A stretch of DNA of 64,000 bases from Pandoraea bronchicola (lineage in GTDB: Bacteria; Pseudomonadota; Gammaproteobacteria; Burkholderiales; Burkholderiaceae): the NCBI RefSeq assembly GCF_902459805.1, contig NZ_CABPST010000009.1, forward strand, positions 62,001 through 126,000, read 5' to 3'. A program made the translations under genes and the position numbers. The notes beneath the pieces were generated by a model. That model did not search any database. It had not been told where the DNA came from and saw only the letters and a program-made list of their open reading frames with translations. Below are positions 16,784-25,892 of the stretch, piece after piece (position 1 is the stretch's first letter; every line of letters starts with the position of its first letter).

Positions 16784-18085
16784 ATGTCCCATCTGGTAGT
16801 TCACGGCGGCCAGCCCCTGCGCGGCCGCATCACCCCCTCCGCCAACAAGAACGCCGTTCTCCCGGTGCTTTGCGCCACGCTGCTCACCGATCAGCCGGTG
16901 CGCCTCATCGGCGTGCCCGAGATCACCGACGTTCGCAAGATCCTCGATATCTTCCGTCAGCTCGGCAGCGACGTGAGCGTCGATTTCGAAGCCGGCACGC
17001 TCGACGTCCATCATCGAAATACGAAATTCGATCCGCGCACCGACCATTTGCCGGAAGAAATGCGCTCGTCGATCATGCTCGTGCCGCCGCTGCTCGCACG
17101 GTTCGGCGTCGCGCGTATCGAAGACAACATCAAAGGCTGCACGCTCGGTGTGCGTGAGATCGATCCGCATATCGAAGTGCTGCGCCATTTCGGCGGACGC
17201 GTCGAGCGCACCGAAGGGTCGCTGCTCATCCATGCCGACGAAGCGCGCCCCGCGATCCACCACTGGCTCGATTACGCGTCGGTGACGACCACGGAGAACT
17301 TCGTGCTGTGCGCGGCATCGGCCAAGGGCCGCTCGCAACTGAACAACGCGGCGTCGGAGCCGCACGTGCAGGAGTTCTGCCGCTTCATGCAGATGCTGGG
17401 CGTGCCCGTCGAAGGCGTCGGCACCTCGCAGCTCGCCATCGAAGGTGTGGAACGCTTCGGCGGCGGCGAATTCCGCTTCGCGGAAGACTTCCATGAGATC
17501 ACCACGTTCCTGGCGCTCGGCGCCATCACCGGCGGCGAAATCACGGTCAAGAACACAGCACCGGACCAGTTCCCGCTGATCGACCGGACATTCGCCAAAT
17601 TCGGCGTCAAGGTCGAGCACCGCGACGGCTGGTCGACAGCCACCGCGCCAGGCAAGCTCAAGGTGCAGGCGCCTTTCACGCAGAACATCCTGACGAAGGT
17701 GGAAGCCGCACCGTGGCCGTATTTCCCGGTCGACCTGCTGCCGATCTTCATCGCGCTGGGCGTGAAAGCAGAAGGCAGTGCGATGTTCTGGAACAAGGTG
17801 TATGACGGCGCCATGGGCTGGTCGACCGAGTTGTCGAAGTTCGGTGCGCATGTGTTCCAGTCCGATCCGCATCGCCTCATCACGTTCGGCGGCGTGCCGC
17901 TCTCGCCGGCTGTCGTGGAGAGTCCGTACATCATCCGCGTGGCGATTGCGCTGCTGATGGTCGCGGCGAGCATCGACGGTCAGTCGACCATCAAGAACGC
18001 CCAACCGATCCGGCGCGCACATCCGCGCTTCGTCGAAAACCTCTGCTCGGTGGGCGCGAACGTCGTCTGGTCGACGCCCGAGTAA
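16784..18085 (+). CDS. MurA-like UDP-N-acetylglucosamine 1-carboxyvinyltransferase
   Basis: A 433-residue EPSP-synthase-fold enzyme. Lys22 lies in SANKNAVLP and the PEP-binding cysteine at residue 119 in GCTLGVREIDPH, corresponding to E. coli Lys22 and Cys115, with the following Arg kept. FPVD replaces FPTD, so the catalytic Asp is kept. The usual SDLRA motif near the C-terminus is altered to SPYIIRVA. Chemistry would be transfer of enolpyruvyl from PEP to UDP-GlcNAc, the first step of peptidoglycan synthesis. The ATG has AAGGAAG in front. No his or lipid-transport genes, the usual murA neighbours in this group, are nearby, so this may be a second, diverged MurA. Whether the cell has a canonical copy cannot be seen. 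Confidence 0.85.
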   Translation: MSHLVVHGGQPLRGRITPSANKNAVLPVLCATLLTDQPVRLIGVPEITDVRKILDIFRQLGSDVSVDFEAGTLDVHHRNTKFDPRTDHLPEEMRSSIMLVPPLLARFGVARIEDNIKGCTLGVREIDPHIEVLRHFGGRVERTEGSLLIHADEARPAIHHWLDYASVTTTENFVLCAASAKGRSQLNNAASEPHVQEFCRFMQMLGVPVEGVGTSQLAIEGVERFGGGEFRFAEDFHEITTFLALGAITGGEITVKNTAPDQFPLIDRTFAKFGVKVEHRDGWSTATAPGKLKVQAPFTQNILTKVEAAPWPYFPVDLLPIFIALGVKAEGSAMFWNKVYDGAMGWSTELSKFGAHVFQSDPHRLITFGGVPLSPAVVESPYIIRVAIALLMVAASIDGQSTIKNAQPIRRAHPRFVENLCSVGANVVWSTPE

Positions 18086-18107
18086 GTCAGCCGCTTAGCG
18101 CCGACGA

Positions 18108-18131
18108 CCGGCTCCCCTCCCGGGGGGCCGG
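18108..18131 (+). terminator. GC-rich hairpin after the murA-like gene
   Basis: A 10-bp stem with one G:T pair (18108-18117 and 18122-18131) and a 4-base loop, 23 bases past the stop. There is no T-run, so this is only a possible terminator. Confidence 0.35.
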
Positions 18132-18352
18132 GCTCGCCAGACGGGGCACGCCGACGGCAGACGACCCCCCGATCGCCCGCGCACCGGTCCTCACCCCAGC
18201 GAACCCGACGGCCGACCTTACCTGAGCCAGTCTCGTCAGCAATCGCCTCGCCTTTGCCCGACGGCACGTAACCTTTGCTCGGCGGAAAAATATTTCGCGA
18301 GCGCCGGCATCGGCGCCGCAACGGTGAAGCGCGGTCCGGCGAATATGAAAGA

Positions 18353-19270
18353 ATGTCGACCATCATGAGCCATCGCCCCCCGCCTCCGCAACCGCTCGCC
18401 ACGTCCACCCCCCGTGCGCCGGACAACGATTGGCCCGCCTCGCCGCATGCCCGTCAGTTATCGGGCGTGCGAGTGCTTGTCGTCGACGACAATCAGGAAG
18501 ACCGCATGCTGCTGATGGATTTCCTCAGTCAGCAGGGTTGTCGCGTCTATATAGCGCAGGACGGCCGCGACGGCTACACGAAGGCCCGCACGGTGCAGCC
18601 CGATCTGATCCTCATGGACATCCGCATGCCCGTGTGCGACGGGCTCGGCGCCTGCCGCCTGCTCAAGGCCGACCCCGGCACTCGCCACATCCCGCTGATC
18701 TTCCTGACGGCCGCCGCCCTGCCCGGCGAGCGCGTCGCCGGACTCTCTGCGGGCGCGGTCGATTACGTCGCTAAGCCATACGACTTCGAGGAAGTGCGCC
18801 TGCGGCTGTCGATCCACCTCAAAGCCACGGCCCCTGCGCCGCTGCCAGGCCCCGCGAGCGAGCGCAGCAAGCTTGCGCCACTGCCGGTGCAAGCGCACAC
18901 GCTCGACGCCGTCCTCTTTCGCGCCACGCGCGCGCTGCTGCTCGACCGGCTTGACGCCACGCCCGAACTCGCTGGCCTCGCCAGCGCGGTAGGCACCAAC
19001 ACGCGTCGTCTGAATCTCGCGTTTCGACGCTGTGTCGGCGTGACGGTATTCGACTTCCTGCGCGAGGAACGCATGAAGGAAGCGCGCCGTCTGCTCGCGG
19101 AGACGTCGCTCGACGTGCAGGACATTGCCGGTGCGGTCGGATTCGGCAGCGCTGCCAATTTCGCAACGGCGTTTCGCGAGCGCTTCGGCATGCCGCCGAG
19201 CGGTTTTCGCGAGCTTGGCGCTCCCCTCACGCCCATGCCCGACACTGCCGGAGCGCCCCCCTCACCATGA
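18353..19270 (+). CDS. Response regulator with AraC-type DNA-binding output
   Basis: A 305-residue regulator. An N-terminal receiver domain (about 36-155) has the acidic pair in VVDDNQ, phosphoacceptor Asp89 in LILMDIRMP and Lys141 in VAKPYD. A Pro/Ala-rich linker leads to a C-terminal AraC/XylS helix-turn-helix pair (about 195-290: LAGLASAVGTNTRRLNLAFRRCVG, then DIAGAVGFGSAANFATAFRERFGMPPSGFRE). Phosphorylation probably controls DNA binding. The start is uncertain: 18353 or 18365, and the frame is open from 18275. Its stop overlaps the following hybrid kinase start by 4 bp (ATGA), marking a cognate pair. Confidence 0.88.
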   Translation: MSTIMSHRPPPPQPLATSTPRAPDNDWPASPHARQLSGVRVLVVDDNQEDRMLLMDFLSQQGCRVYIAQDGRDGYTKARTVQPDLILMDIRMPVCDGLGACRLLKADPGTRHIPLIFLTAAALPGERVAGLSAGAVDYVAKPYDFEEVRLRLSIHLKATAPAPLPGPASERSKLAPLPVQAHTLDAVLFRATRALLLDRLDATPELAGLASAVGTNTRRLNLAFRRCVGVTVFDFLREERMKEARRLLAETSLDVQDIAGAVGFGSAANFATAFRERFGMPPSGFRELGAPLTPMPDTAGAPPSP

Positions 19271-22029
19271 GTGTCGTGCTGTTCGATACACCGGCGCCAG
19301 GGCTGCGCCGGCCTCTCGTTGCCTGGCTCACCCTGACCGCCGTCTTCCTGACGCTGCTGCTGCACGGTGCCATTGCCTTTGCTGCTCCGGCCGCGAACTC
19401 ACCGGCCTCGCCCATCGACCTCGCGAGCGCACCCTCACCGCTCAAGCTCGACACGCAACTGCGTCTGCTGGAAGATCCCTCCGCGCGCCTCGACGCCACG
19501 CAGGCCCTGGCCGCCCCCGGCTGGCGCGACGTCACCCCGAGCATGCTCAACCCCGGTTACAGCCGCTCGGCGTTCTGGCTGCAAGGCAGCGTTGCCAACC
19601 TCGGCAAGGAATCGGTCACACGCTGGTTGAGCGTCGGCATCGTGCGGCTCGAGGACGTGCGCTTCTACTCGATGCCCGCCGGTAGCACGCAACCGACCGT
19701 CACCTGGCTTGCGGGCCATACCGTGCCGCTCAAGCGCCACCCGATCGTGTCGGAAACCTCCGTATTCCCCATCACGCTCGCCCCCGGCGACCGGTTGACG
19801 TTTCTCGTACGGGTCGAAACACGCTCCTCGGTCAGCATCGTGCCGCAGCTTTGGCGTCCCGACGACTTCCGCGTCATCGAATCGCGTAACGTGATGATCG
19901 CCATGCTGCTCGCCGGCTCGATGATGTCCATCGCGCTCTACGCCTTCGTGCTCGGCATCGCCCGGCGCGACAAGGTGTTCTTGCTGCTCGCACTCGCCAC
20001 GGTGACGCAGATTGCGCAAGACATGGCGTTTCAGGGCTACCTGTATCGCTTCCTGTTGCCGCAGGGCGGCGAATTCATCGTGCGCGCGCCCAGCTTCTTT
20101 TCGCCGATGACTGCGGGCTTCTTCAGCGCGATGGTGCTGAACTTCACCGTACTTCGCCGCGTAACGCTATGGCGCTGGACATATCGCGCCATGATCGGCG
20201 TCATGGCGGGCATGACGGTGTGGGTCGCGTTCGGCGATCACCGGACCGCCGCCTTCACGCACCTGCAACTACTCTCCGTATTCAACGTCATCTGGGTCGT
20301 ATCGCTGATCGATGGCTGGCGGCGCGGCTCCGCCAATGCGCGGCTCTGCCTGCTCTCGTTCTCGCCCGGCTGCGCCGTGCTGTTCTGGCGACTGGCGATC
20401 ATCAACGGCCTGCTGCCGGAAGACTGGATCGCCAACGCAGCGCTGGGATGGAGTGCGAACGTTTCCGTGCTGCTCATGCTCACCATCATCGTTGCCGGAC
20501 GCTCGCGCGAACTCGTGCGCAAACAGCGCGCGGCGCAGCATGCGTTGCTCCAGGCGCGTCGCGAGGAGCAGGCGCGGCTCGCCAACGCCGTCGACACGCG
20601 CACCCGCGAGTTGCAGGCCGCCCTCATCGCCGCAGACGAGGCCAACAGCGCGAAAAACGACTTCCTCGCACGCATCAGCCACGATCTGCGCACGCCATTG
20701 ACTTCGATCATCGGCTTTGCCGATCTGGTGCAGTCCGGCGGTCGCGAAGACGCCGACCGGGGGCGCATCATCCGACGCAGTGCGCACCATATGCTCGCCA
20801 TGGTCAACGATCTGATCGAGTATGCGGGCGGCGGCACAGCCGACGCGTTGCAAGTCGCGCCGGTCTACACCCATGCGTTCATCGACGGCATGGTGCACGA
20901 AGGCATGAGTCTCGCGCGCAAGCATGACAACGTCTTCCTGCTCGATGTGAGTCCATCGCTGCCCCCGCTGCTCGCATTCGACGCCAAGCGCGTGCGTCAG
21001 GTGCTCGGCAACCTGCTGGACAATGCCGCAAAGTACACCGCGAACGGCACGATCTCGCTATCGCTCTCGGCCACACCGGACCCGACGCGCGCCGGCATCG
21101 TGCATGTGCGCTTCGCGGTGGAGGACTCCGGCTGCGGCATGGCGAAAGACGATCTGTCTCGCATCTTCGAACCGTTCGCGCGGCTCGACCGGGCGCGACG
21201 CTTGCCAGGTGTGGGTCTCGGGCTTGCCATCGTGCAGCAGTGGGTCGAGCGCATGGACGGCACCATCACGCTCGACAGCACGCCGGACGTCGGCACGCGC
21301 GTGGCATTCACGCTGCCACTGCGCCTGGCGCGCGAGGCAGATCTCGTGCCGCAGTCGTTCGCGGGCGCGACCCATGCCCTGCCGCCACTCGATGGCAGCG
21401 GACATCATCTCTGGCTCGCCGAAGATTCACCCGAGATCCGCCAGTTCCTGCACGACGAACTCGCGAGTCTGGGCTTCACGGTGCGTATGTTCACCGACGG
21501 AGAGGCACTCATCGCCGCATTGGACAATCCGGCGCAGACACGACCGGATCTGGTCATCACCGACCACATGATGCCCAACGCCGACGGCCTCGCCGTGGCT
21601 CGCGCGACACGTGGCCGCTGGCCCGAGGTACCGGTACTGGCGATCTCGGCGTCGCCGCAGATCGTCGCGGGCAGCGGCTACGATGCCTGCCTGCTCAAAC
21701 CGATCGAATTGGCCGATCTGCGCAATGCACTCGCCCGCCTGCTCGACCTGCATCGCGACGACGCGCTCGCTGGCGCCGCGCAGCGCGGCGATGCGAACCC
21801 AGCGGACGATATGCCGCTGCTACGCCCATCGCGCGAGCATCTGTTGCAGGCCCGGCAGTTGATCGCCATGGGCGCCATTACCGATCTGATGGACTGGGCG
21901 CGACGACTTAGCGATCAGGCACCGCAGTTCGATGGCTTTGCGCGACACGTCCATCAACTCGCGCAGCGCGGCGATCTGGCCGGGCTGAGTGAGTTGTGCG
22001 CCGCCTCGTCGGCAGAGGTGACTGCATAG
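19267..22029 (+). CDS. Hybrid sensor histidine kinase with 7TMR-DISM input
   Basis: A 920-residue membrane kinase. A signal/anchor helix (14-40) is followed by a periplasmic beta-rich domain (about 55-205, 7TMR-DISMED2-like: PGYSRSAFWLQGSVAN), then seven helices (about 212-415) and a coiled coil (425-465). The HisKA domain has phospho-accepting His472 in ISHDLRTPL. The HATPase domain has NLLDNAAKYT, DSGCGM and GVGLGLAIV. A C-terminal receiver has Asp766 in LVITDHMMP and Lys in LLKPIE. DISM domains are believed to sense carbohydrates or other small ligands. The C-terminal receiver suggests either a phosphorelay or a phosphate sink for the REC-AraC partner encoded immediately upstream. Confidence 0.92.
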   Translation: MSVVLFDTPAPGLRRPLVAWLTLTAVFLTLLLHGAIAFAAPAANSPASPIDLASAPSPLKLDTQLRLLEDPSARLDATQALAAPGWRDVTPSMLNPGYSRSAFWLQGSVANLGKESVTRWLSVGIVRLEDVRFYSMPAGSTQPTVTWLAGHTVPLKRHPIVSETSVFPITLAPGDRLTFLVRVETRSSVSIVPQLWRPDDFRVIESRNVMIAMLLAGSMMSIALYAFVLGIARRDKVFLLLALATVTQIAQDMAFQGYLYRFLLPQGGEFIVRAPSFFSPMTAGFFSAMVLNFTVLRRVTLWRWTYRAMIGVMAGMTVWVAFGDHRTAAFTHLQLLSVFNVIWVVSLIDGWRRGSANARLCLLSFSPGCAVLFWRLAIINGLLPEDWIANAALGWSANVSVLLMLTIIVAGRSRELVRKQRAAQHALLQARREEQARLANAVDTRTRELQAALIAADEANSAKNDFLARISHDLRTPLTSIIGFADLVQSGGREDADRGRIIRRSAHHMLAMVNDLIEYAGGGTADALQVAPVYTHAFIDGMVHEGMSLARKHDNVFLLDVSPSLPPLLAFDAKRVRQVLGNLLDNAAKYTANGTISLSLSATPDPTRAGIVHVRFAVEDSGCGMAKDDLSRIFEPFARLDRARRLPGVGLGLAIVQQWVERMDGTITLDSTPDVGTRVAFTLPLRLAREADLVPQSFAGATHALPPLDGSGHHLWLAEDSPEIRQFLHDELASLGFTVRMFTDGEALIAALDNPAQTRPDLVITDHMMPNADGLAVARATRGRWPEVPVLAISASPQIVAGSGYDACLLKPIELADLRNALARLLDLHRDDALAGAAQRGDANPADDMPLLRPSREHLLQARQLIAMGAITDLMDWARRLSDQAPQFDGFARHVHQLAQRGDLAGLSELCAASSAEVTA

Positions 22030-22045
22030 ACCGCGGCACAGACTA

Positions 22046-22073
22046 CAGCGGCACGCCCTGGAGCGTGCCGCTG
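22046..22073. terminator. Hairpin between convergent kinase and MHS transporter genes
   Basis: An 11-bp perfect stem (22046-22056 and 22063-22073) with a 6-base loop, 17 bases after the kinase stop. No strong T-run is present; it is terminator-like by position. Confidence 0.5.
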
Positions 22074-22104
22074 TTCAGATGATGGTCGTGAGTCCGATAC
22101 CGGT

Positions 22105-23433
22105 TCAGTCCCTGAGCGGCTTGTGCGCCGTCTCGCGCGCGGCGAGCAGCGCGATGGCCGTGACAGCGAGCGCCGCCGTGACGTACAGGGAAACTGAGAC
22201 CGTCGTGCCGAACTCCTTGTACAAGCTCACGATGATGAGCGGCGCGAAGCCGCCGCCGAGAATGCCGGCGAGCGTATACGCCAGCGACGAGCCGGCGTAA
22301 CGCACACGCGTCGGGAATTGCTCGGTGACGAAGGCCGCCTGCGGGCCGTACATGATCGCGTGGATGACCAATCCGATGACGACCGACAGCACGATCAGCG
22401 CCGGATTGGCCGTATCGAGCAGCACGAAGAATCCATACGCCCAGATCGCCGCGCACAGCACACCGAAACCGTAGACGGGCCGGCGGCCCAGCTTGTCCGA
22501 GAGCGCGCCGAACAGGGGCACTGTCAGCGCATTGCACGCCGTGCCGACCAGCACCGCCGTGAGTGCGAGCGGACGCGACAGATGCAGCGTGCCCGTCACA
22601 TACGTCAGCGTGAACACCACCATCAACGCATAGAGCACATCCGAGCCGATACGCGATCCGCCAGCCACCAGAAGATTGCGCCAGTGAGAACGGAAGACGT
22701 CGGCAATCGGCATTTCTGCCTGACGGTCCGAATGCTGCATCTCTTCGAACATCGGCGTTTCCTCCACACCGCGCCGCACCCACAGGCCGAAGGCCACCAG
22801 CACGAGACTCAGCAGGAACGGCACGCGCCAGCCCCATGCCAGGAAGTCATCGGGCGAAACAGACAATGTGATGAGCGCAATGAGGCCGGTTGCGAGCAGC
22901 GTGCCGAACGACGGGCCGACCTGCGTCCACGAAGCATTCAGGCCGCGCTTGCGCTGATCGCCATGCTCTACCGAAAGCAACACGGCACCGGCCCATTCGC
23001 CGCCGAGCGCCACACCTTGCACGAAACGCAGGGCGACGAGCAGCACCGGGCTCCAGATACCGATCGACGCGTACGTCGGCAACACGCCCATCAGACCGGT
23101 GGTCACGCCCATTACGACGAGCGTCAGCACAAGCACCGCGCGCCGGCCGATCTTGTCGCCTAGATTGCCGAAAACGAAGCCGCCGAGCGGTCGCGAGACA
23201 TAGCCCACGGCGTAGGTCGACAGGGCGAGAATGGTGCCGGCCAGCGGATCGAGCGACGGGAAGAAGAGATGATTGAAAACCAGCGCCGCGAGCGTGTTGT
23301 AGACGGTGAAGTCGTACCACTCGAGCGTGGTGCCCACCATGCTGGCCGTGGCGAGACGGCCCTTGTTGCTGCGCGACTTTCCGGTGGTGGCCGCCGCTTC
23401 GCGCGCGTCGCTGGTATTGGAATACGTTGTCAT
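22105..23433 (-). CDS. MFS transporter, metabolite:H+ symporter (MHS) family
   Basis: A 442-residue inner-membrane symporter related to ShiA/ProP/citrate-type proton symporters. It shows GTTLEWYDFTVYNTLAALVF at helix 1, the MFS loop motif GNLGDKIGRRAVL, and RFVQGVALGGEWAGAVLL in helix 4-5, all MHS hallmarks. It has about twelve helices. The start at 23433 (MTTYSNTS) has GGAGA in front; the longer frame reaches 23526 without support. It lies 65 bases downstream of the unknown 217-residue gene and below a LysR gene, all in the same direction. Together they suggest uptake of an organic acid or related compound. Confidence 0.9.
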   Translation of the reverse strand: MTTYSNTSDAREAAATTGKSRSNKGRLATASMVGTTLEWYDFTVYNTLAALVFNHLFFPSLDPLAGTILALSTYAVGYVSRPLGGFVFGNLGDKIGRRAVLVLTLVVMGVTTGLMGVLPTYASIGIWSPVLLVALRFVQGVALGGEWAGAVLLSVEHGDQRKRGLNASWTQVGPSFGTLLATGLIALITLSVSPDDFLAWGWRVPFLLSLVLVAFGLWVRRGVEETPMFEEMQHSDRQAEMPIADVFRSHWRNLLVAGGSRIGSDVLYALMVVFTLTYVTGTLHLSRPLALTAVLVGTACNALTVPLFGALSDKLGRRPVYGFGVLCAAIWAYGFFVLLDTANPALIVLSVVIGLVIHAIMYGPQAAFVTEQFPTRVRYAGSSLAYTLAGILGGGFAPLIIVSLYKEFGTTVSVSLYVTAALAVTAIALLAARETAHKPLRD

Positions 23434-23498
23434 GGAAGTCTCCAGGGTGTCCGCGAGTTCCGGCCAATTGCCGGCCCCCGCGAGAGGGCAGCGGGACG

Positions 23499-24152
23499 TC
23501 AGTCGTCGTTGGCGCCAAGGCGCCACAACATGGCGAAGCGGGTGACTTCGCTGGCCGGCACGCCGTAGGAGGCGGCGAGCGTTTCAGCGGCGGTGCGAAC
23601 CCTGTCCGGGTCCGTGCCTTCGATCAGCACGACAGCGTCGGCGGGAGGCAACGGGGCGTCCTTGGCGGTGAGCGAGACCGACAGCACCGGCACGGTGACT
23701 TGCAGCGTGGCACGCACGATGCCGTCACCCTGCGCCACCTCGGCGAGCTGCGCATCCAGACGCGGACGCGCCTGAGCCACCACAGCCTGCGTCATCACGA
23801 ACGCGGCGAGCATGCCGCCCTGCCCTTCGCCCGCTTCGACATCGAGCGTGCCGACGCGGCGTTGCGTGCCCTGCATGCGTGCGAAGTTGCTCAGGGACCA
23901 TGCCGTCTGATGCTCGAAGGCCTGGGCATACGGCTCGCTGGTGAAGACGGCGGCGTCCTGTGTGCAGTAGAGCGCCAGATACGGGCGGGCGCAGTCGTGC
24001 AACGCCTTGAAGCGACGGGCGAACTGAAAGCCCGGAATCGCCACCCGTTCCTGCATGTGTTCGCGGTCGTACCAGCGGTTGAAGTCAACTTCGAAGGCCG
24101 GATCGATATTCGTCCAGATGCAGAGTTGGGCGCGTGGAGCAGTGGCAGTCAT
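23499..24152 (-). CDS. Unknown protein, probable dimeric alpha/beta-barrel fold
   Basis: A 217-residue soluble protein. I recognise no named family with certainty. The opening AQLCIWTNIDPAFEVDFNRWYDREHMQERVAIPGFQFARRF resembles EthD/NIPSNAP-like ferredoxin-fold proteins, in which an N-terminal strand is followed by a helix with a WYDxEH motif. A second, weaker repeat begins near residue 105. Such proteins are often small catabolic enzymes or binding proteins. The start is uncertain: ATG 24152, ATG 24164 or TTG 24176 are in frame. Its position between an MHS transporter and a LysR regulator suggests it acts on the imported compound. Confidence 0.65.
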   Translation of the reverse strand: MTATAPRAQLCIWTNIDPAFEVDFNRWYDREHMQERVAIPGFQFARRFKALHDCARPYLALYCTQDAAVFTSEPYAQAFEHQTAWSLSNFARMQGTQRRVGTLDVEAGEGQGGMLAAFVMTQAVVAQARPRLDAQLAEVAQGDGIVRATLQVTVPVLSVSLTAKDAPLPPADAVVLIEGTDPDRVRTAAETLAASYGVPASEVTRFAMLWRLGANDD

Positions 24153-24363
24153 GAGGCAATCCATCGGTTTCGACAATCGGGGGGCCGGCCGGCACGCAGG
24201 AGCGTACGGGTCGAGCGTCTAGCCGAGTGTGCAAAACGGGCGGAAATGCGTCCAACAAGAAATCAAATTCGCCGCGACAGCAAATTCTTATGACTCGCGG
24301 AGGTGCCTTGCCGGACGGGGCCAGCGCAGAGGGAAATACGGCGGCCGGGCGATGGCCGCAGGC

Positions 24364-25317
24364 TCAGGATTCGTTGGAGCCCCATGCCGGCGCGGTCATG
24401 GCGGCGGCGGGCGGAATGGCGATGTCCGGCCCCATGTTCAGGGCGAACTCGCTGGCCGTGCGTTGCGCAAGACGCGCGACGTTTTCGGCGAGCAGCGCCC
24501 CGGTACGGAACGACCCGACGAGCGGCAGATTGGGAAAGTTGGCGTTCACGCGCAGCAAATGCAGGCTGTGTTCACCCAGTTCACGCTGAATGATCGCGGG
24601 CGGCAGCATGGCCACTCCGAAACCGTCGGCTACGAGCCGGATGATGGCTGCCACCGACGTCATGCAATTCACCCGCACCGGCCGCTCCGCAGCGACCGAA
24701 AACATGCGCTCGAGTGTCTTGTGCGGCCCCGAGTTACGCGAAAAACTCACCAGGGGATACGCCGCCAGATCGGCCACATCGAGTGTTTCCCCTTCGAGAT
24801 TGAGCTTCGGACTCGCCACCCAACGCATCGGAAACTCGGCGAGCGCCAGGTTTTCGACCCCGGCACCGTGCTGAACGTCGGTTTGCAACACCAGGTCAAG
24901 CGTGCCCGCTTCGAGCTGCTTGCACAGGTTGATGGTCGTCTCGCTCGTGACTTCGATCTCGAGCTGGGGGTAGTCGCGGTGAACGCGTGCAGCGAGATCC
25001 GGAAACCAGCTATGCACGATCGACTCGACAACCCCGATCTTGAGCACGCCCGGCGGCATGTCCGGATCGCTCAGTTCACGCTTCATCTCCTGCCCGAGCA
25101 TGACGATGCGTTCGGCATATGCCAACGCTTTCTGCCCGGCCGCCGTGAGCGTGACCTCGCGGGCACTGCGATCGAACAGGCGCACCCCGAAACTCTGCTC
25201 CAGCGACGCGATCCGGCTGGACACACCCGCCTGCGTCGTATGCAGACGTTCGGCCGTCAGCCGGAAATTACGCAGCTTGGCAAGCCAGACGAAGGTTTCG
25301 AGAAAGCGCAGATTCAT
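24364..25317 (-). CDS. LysR-family regulator
   Basis: A 317-residue transcription factor with its winged helix-turn-helix at residues 1-62 (MNLRFLETFVWLAKLRNFRLTAERLHTTQAGVSSRIASLEQ) and a periplasmic-binding-type effector domain from about 90. The frame extends to 25461, but MNLRFLETFVWL is the conserved family start. It lies upstream of, and in the same direction as, the unknown 217-residue protein and the MHS transporter, with a 211-base gap. It probably regulates them in response to the transported compound. Confidence 0.87.
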   Translation of the reverse strand: MNLRFLETFVWLAKLRNFRLTAERLHTTQAGVSSRIASLEQSFGVRLFDRSAREVTLTAAGQKALAYAERIVMLGQEMKRELSDPDMPPGVLKIGVVESIVHSWFPDLAARVHRDYPQLEIEVTSETTINLCKQLEAGTLDLVLQTDVQHGAGVENLALAEFPMRWVASPKLNLEGETLDVADLAAYPLVSFSRNSGPHKTLERMFSVAAERPVRVNCMTSVAAIIRLVADGFGVAMLPPAIIQRELGEHSLHLLRVNANFPNLPLVGSFRTGALLAENVARLAQRTASEFALNMGPDIAIPPAAAMTAPAWGSNES

Positions 25318-25447
25318 GCGGTGTATCGGGGGCGAGGAGGCGGCACGCGTTAAGGAGTGCCTCATTCTAGCGGGAACAGAAAAGCGGCAAGCCAACGCCC
25401 GTCGCGAAGCATCCTGCGTGGCTCCTCCAAAGATTCTTGTTACGTCG

Positions 25448-25480
25448 AACGTTCCCGTCATGTTTCGTTTCCGTAACGTT
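25448..25480. promoter_or_regulatory. Possible activator site upstream of the sigma-54 promoter
   Basis: AACGTT occurs at 25448-25453 and 25475-25480, and GTTACG (25439-25444) faces CGTAAC (25472-25477). The position, about 75-130 bases before the predicted start, suits an enhancer-binding protein site. This is weak evidence only. Confidence 0.3.
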
Positions 25481-25551
25481 TTTCGACAGGCTCGGGTGGC
25501 GAGCGCTCTCCATCCCTTTAAAAATCAGATAGTTAATGACCTCGAGAGGTC

Positions 25552-25567
25552 TGGCACGCGATTTGCA
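25552..25567 (+). promoter_or_regulatory. Sigma-54 (RpoN) promoter
   Basis: TGGCACGCGATTTGCA fits the sigma-54 consensus TGGCACG-N4-TTGCA exactly, with GG (25553-25554) and GC (25565-25566) separated by ten bases. The predicted start near 25578 leaves a leader of about 44 bases before the ATG at 25622. A 14-base palindrome-like GACCTC-GA-GAGGTC (25538-25551) abuts the -24 box. The surrounding gap 25318-25621 holds no gene. Confidence 0.75.
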
Positions 25568-25621
25568 ATGAGTCATTCAACGGCCCGCCGAGGCCGGAGG
25601 GCCGAATTTCTGGAGACTGTC

Positions 25622-25834
25622 ATGGCAACCGCCCACTTCCGCCGACCGCATCCGACAGTGGAACTCGCGCGCTGCGTGTTCCGGCAGCATTACATCCGCA
25701 TCATGCAGGCCGATCAGCCGGGCAACTACGCGGTACTGGTCGATGTCTGGCCCATGGATGGCCGGATTTTCTCGAGCATTGATCAGGCCAAGCACGCGGC
25801 AATGCTGTTCATTCGCGATCTGGAAAACGACTGA
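25622..25834 (+). CDS. Small protein of unknown function, 70 residues
   Basis: I do not recognise a family. The protein (MATAHFRRPHPTVELARCVF onwards) is basic at the N-terminus, contains one Cys and ends with an amphipathic helix (SSIDQAKHAAMLFIRDLEND). There is no signal peptide or membrane segment. The ATG is preceded by GGAG. A consensus sigma-54 promoter lies 55 bases upstream, making this the first gene of an RpoN-dependent unit. The second gene, 58 bases downstream, also encodes an unknown small protein. The promoter and ribosome binding site argue that it is real despite its size. Confidence 0.7.
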   Translation: MATAHFRRPHPTVELARCVFRQHYIRIMQADQPGNYAVLVDVWPMDGRIFSSIDQAKHAAMLFIRDLEND

Positions 25835-25892
25835 GTCCACGTAAGTGATTCCGCGCCAGCGGCCCTGGCGCGGCCAACGAGACGAGACCTTC

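Noticed and set aside
16682-18022. 446-residue frame opposite the murA-like gene
   Set aside because: Antisense shadow; the murA-like frame has intact catalytic motifs.
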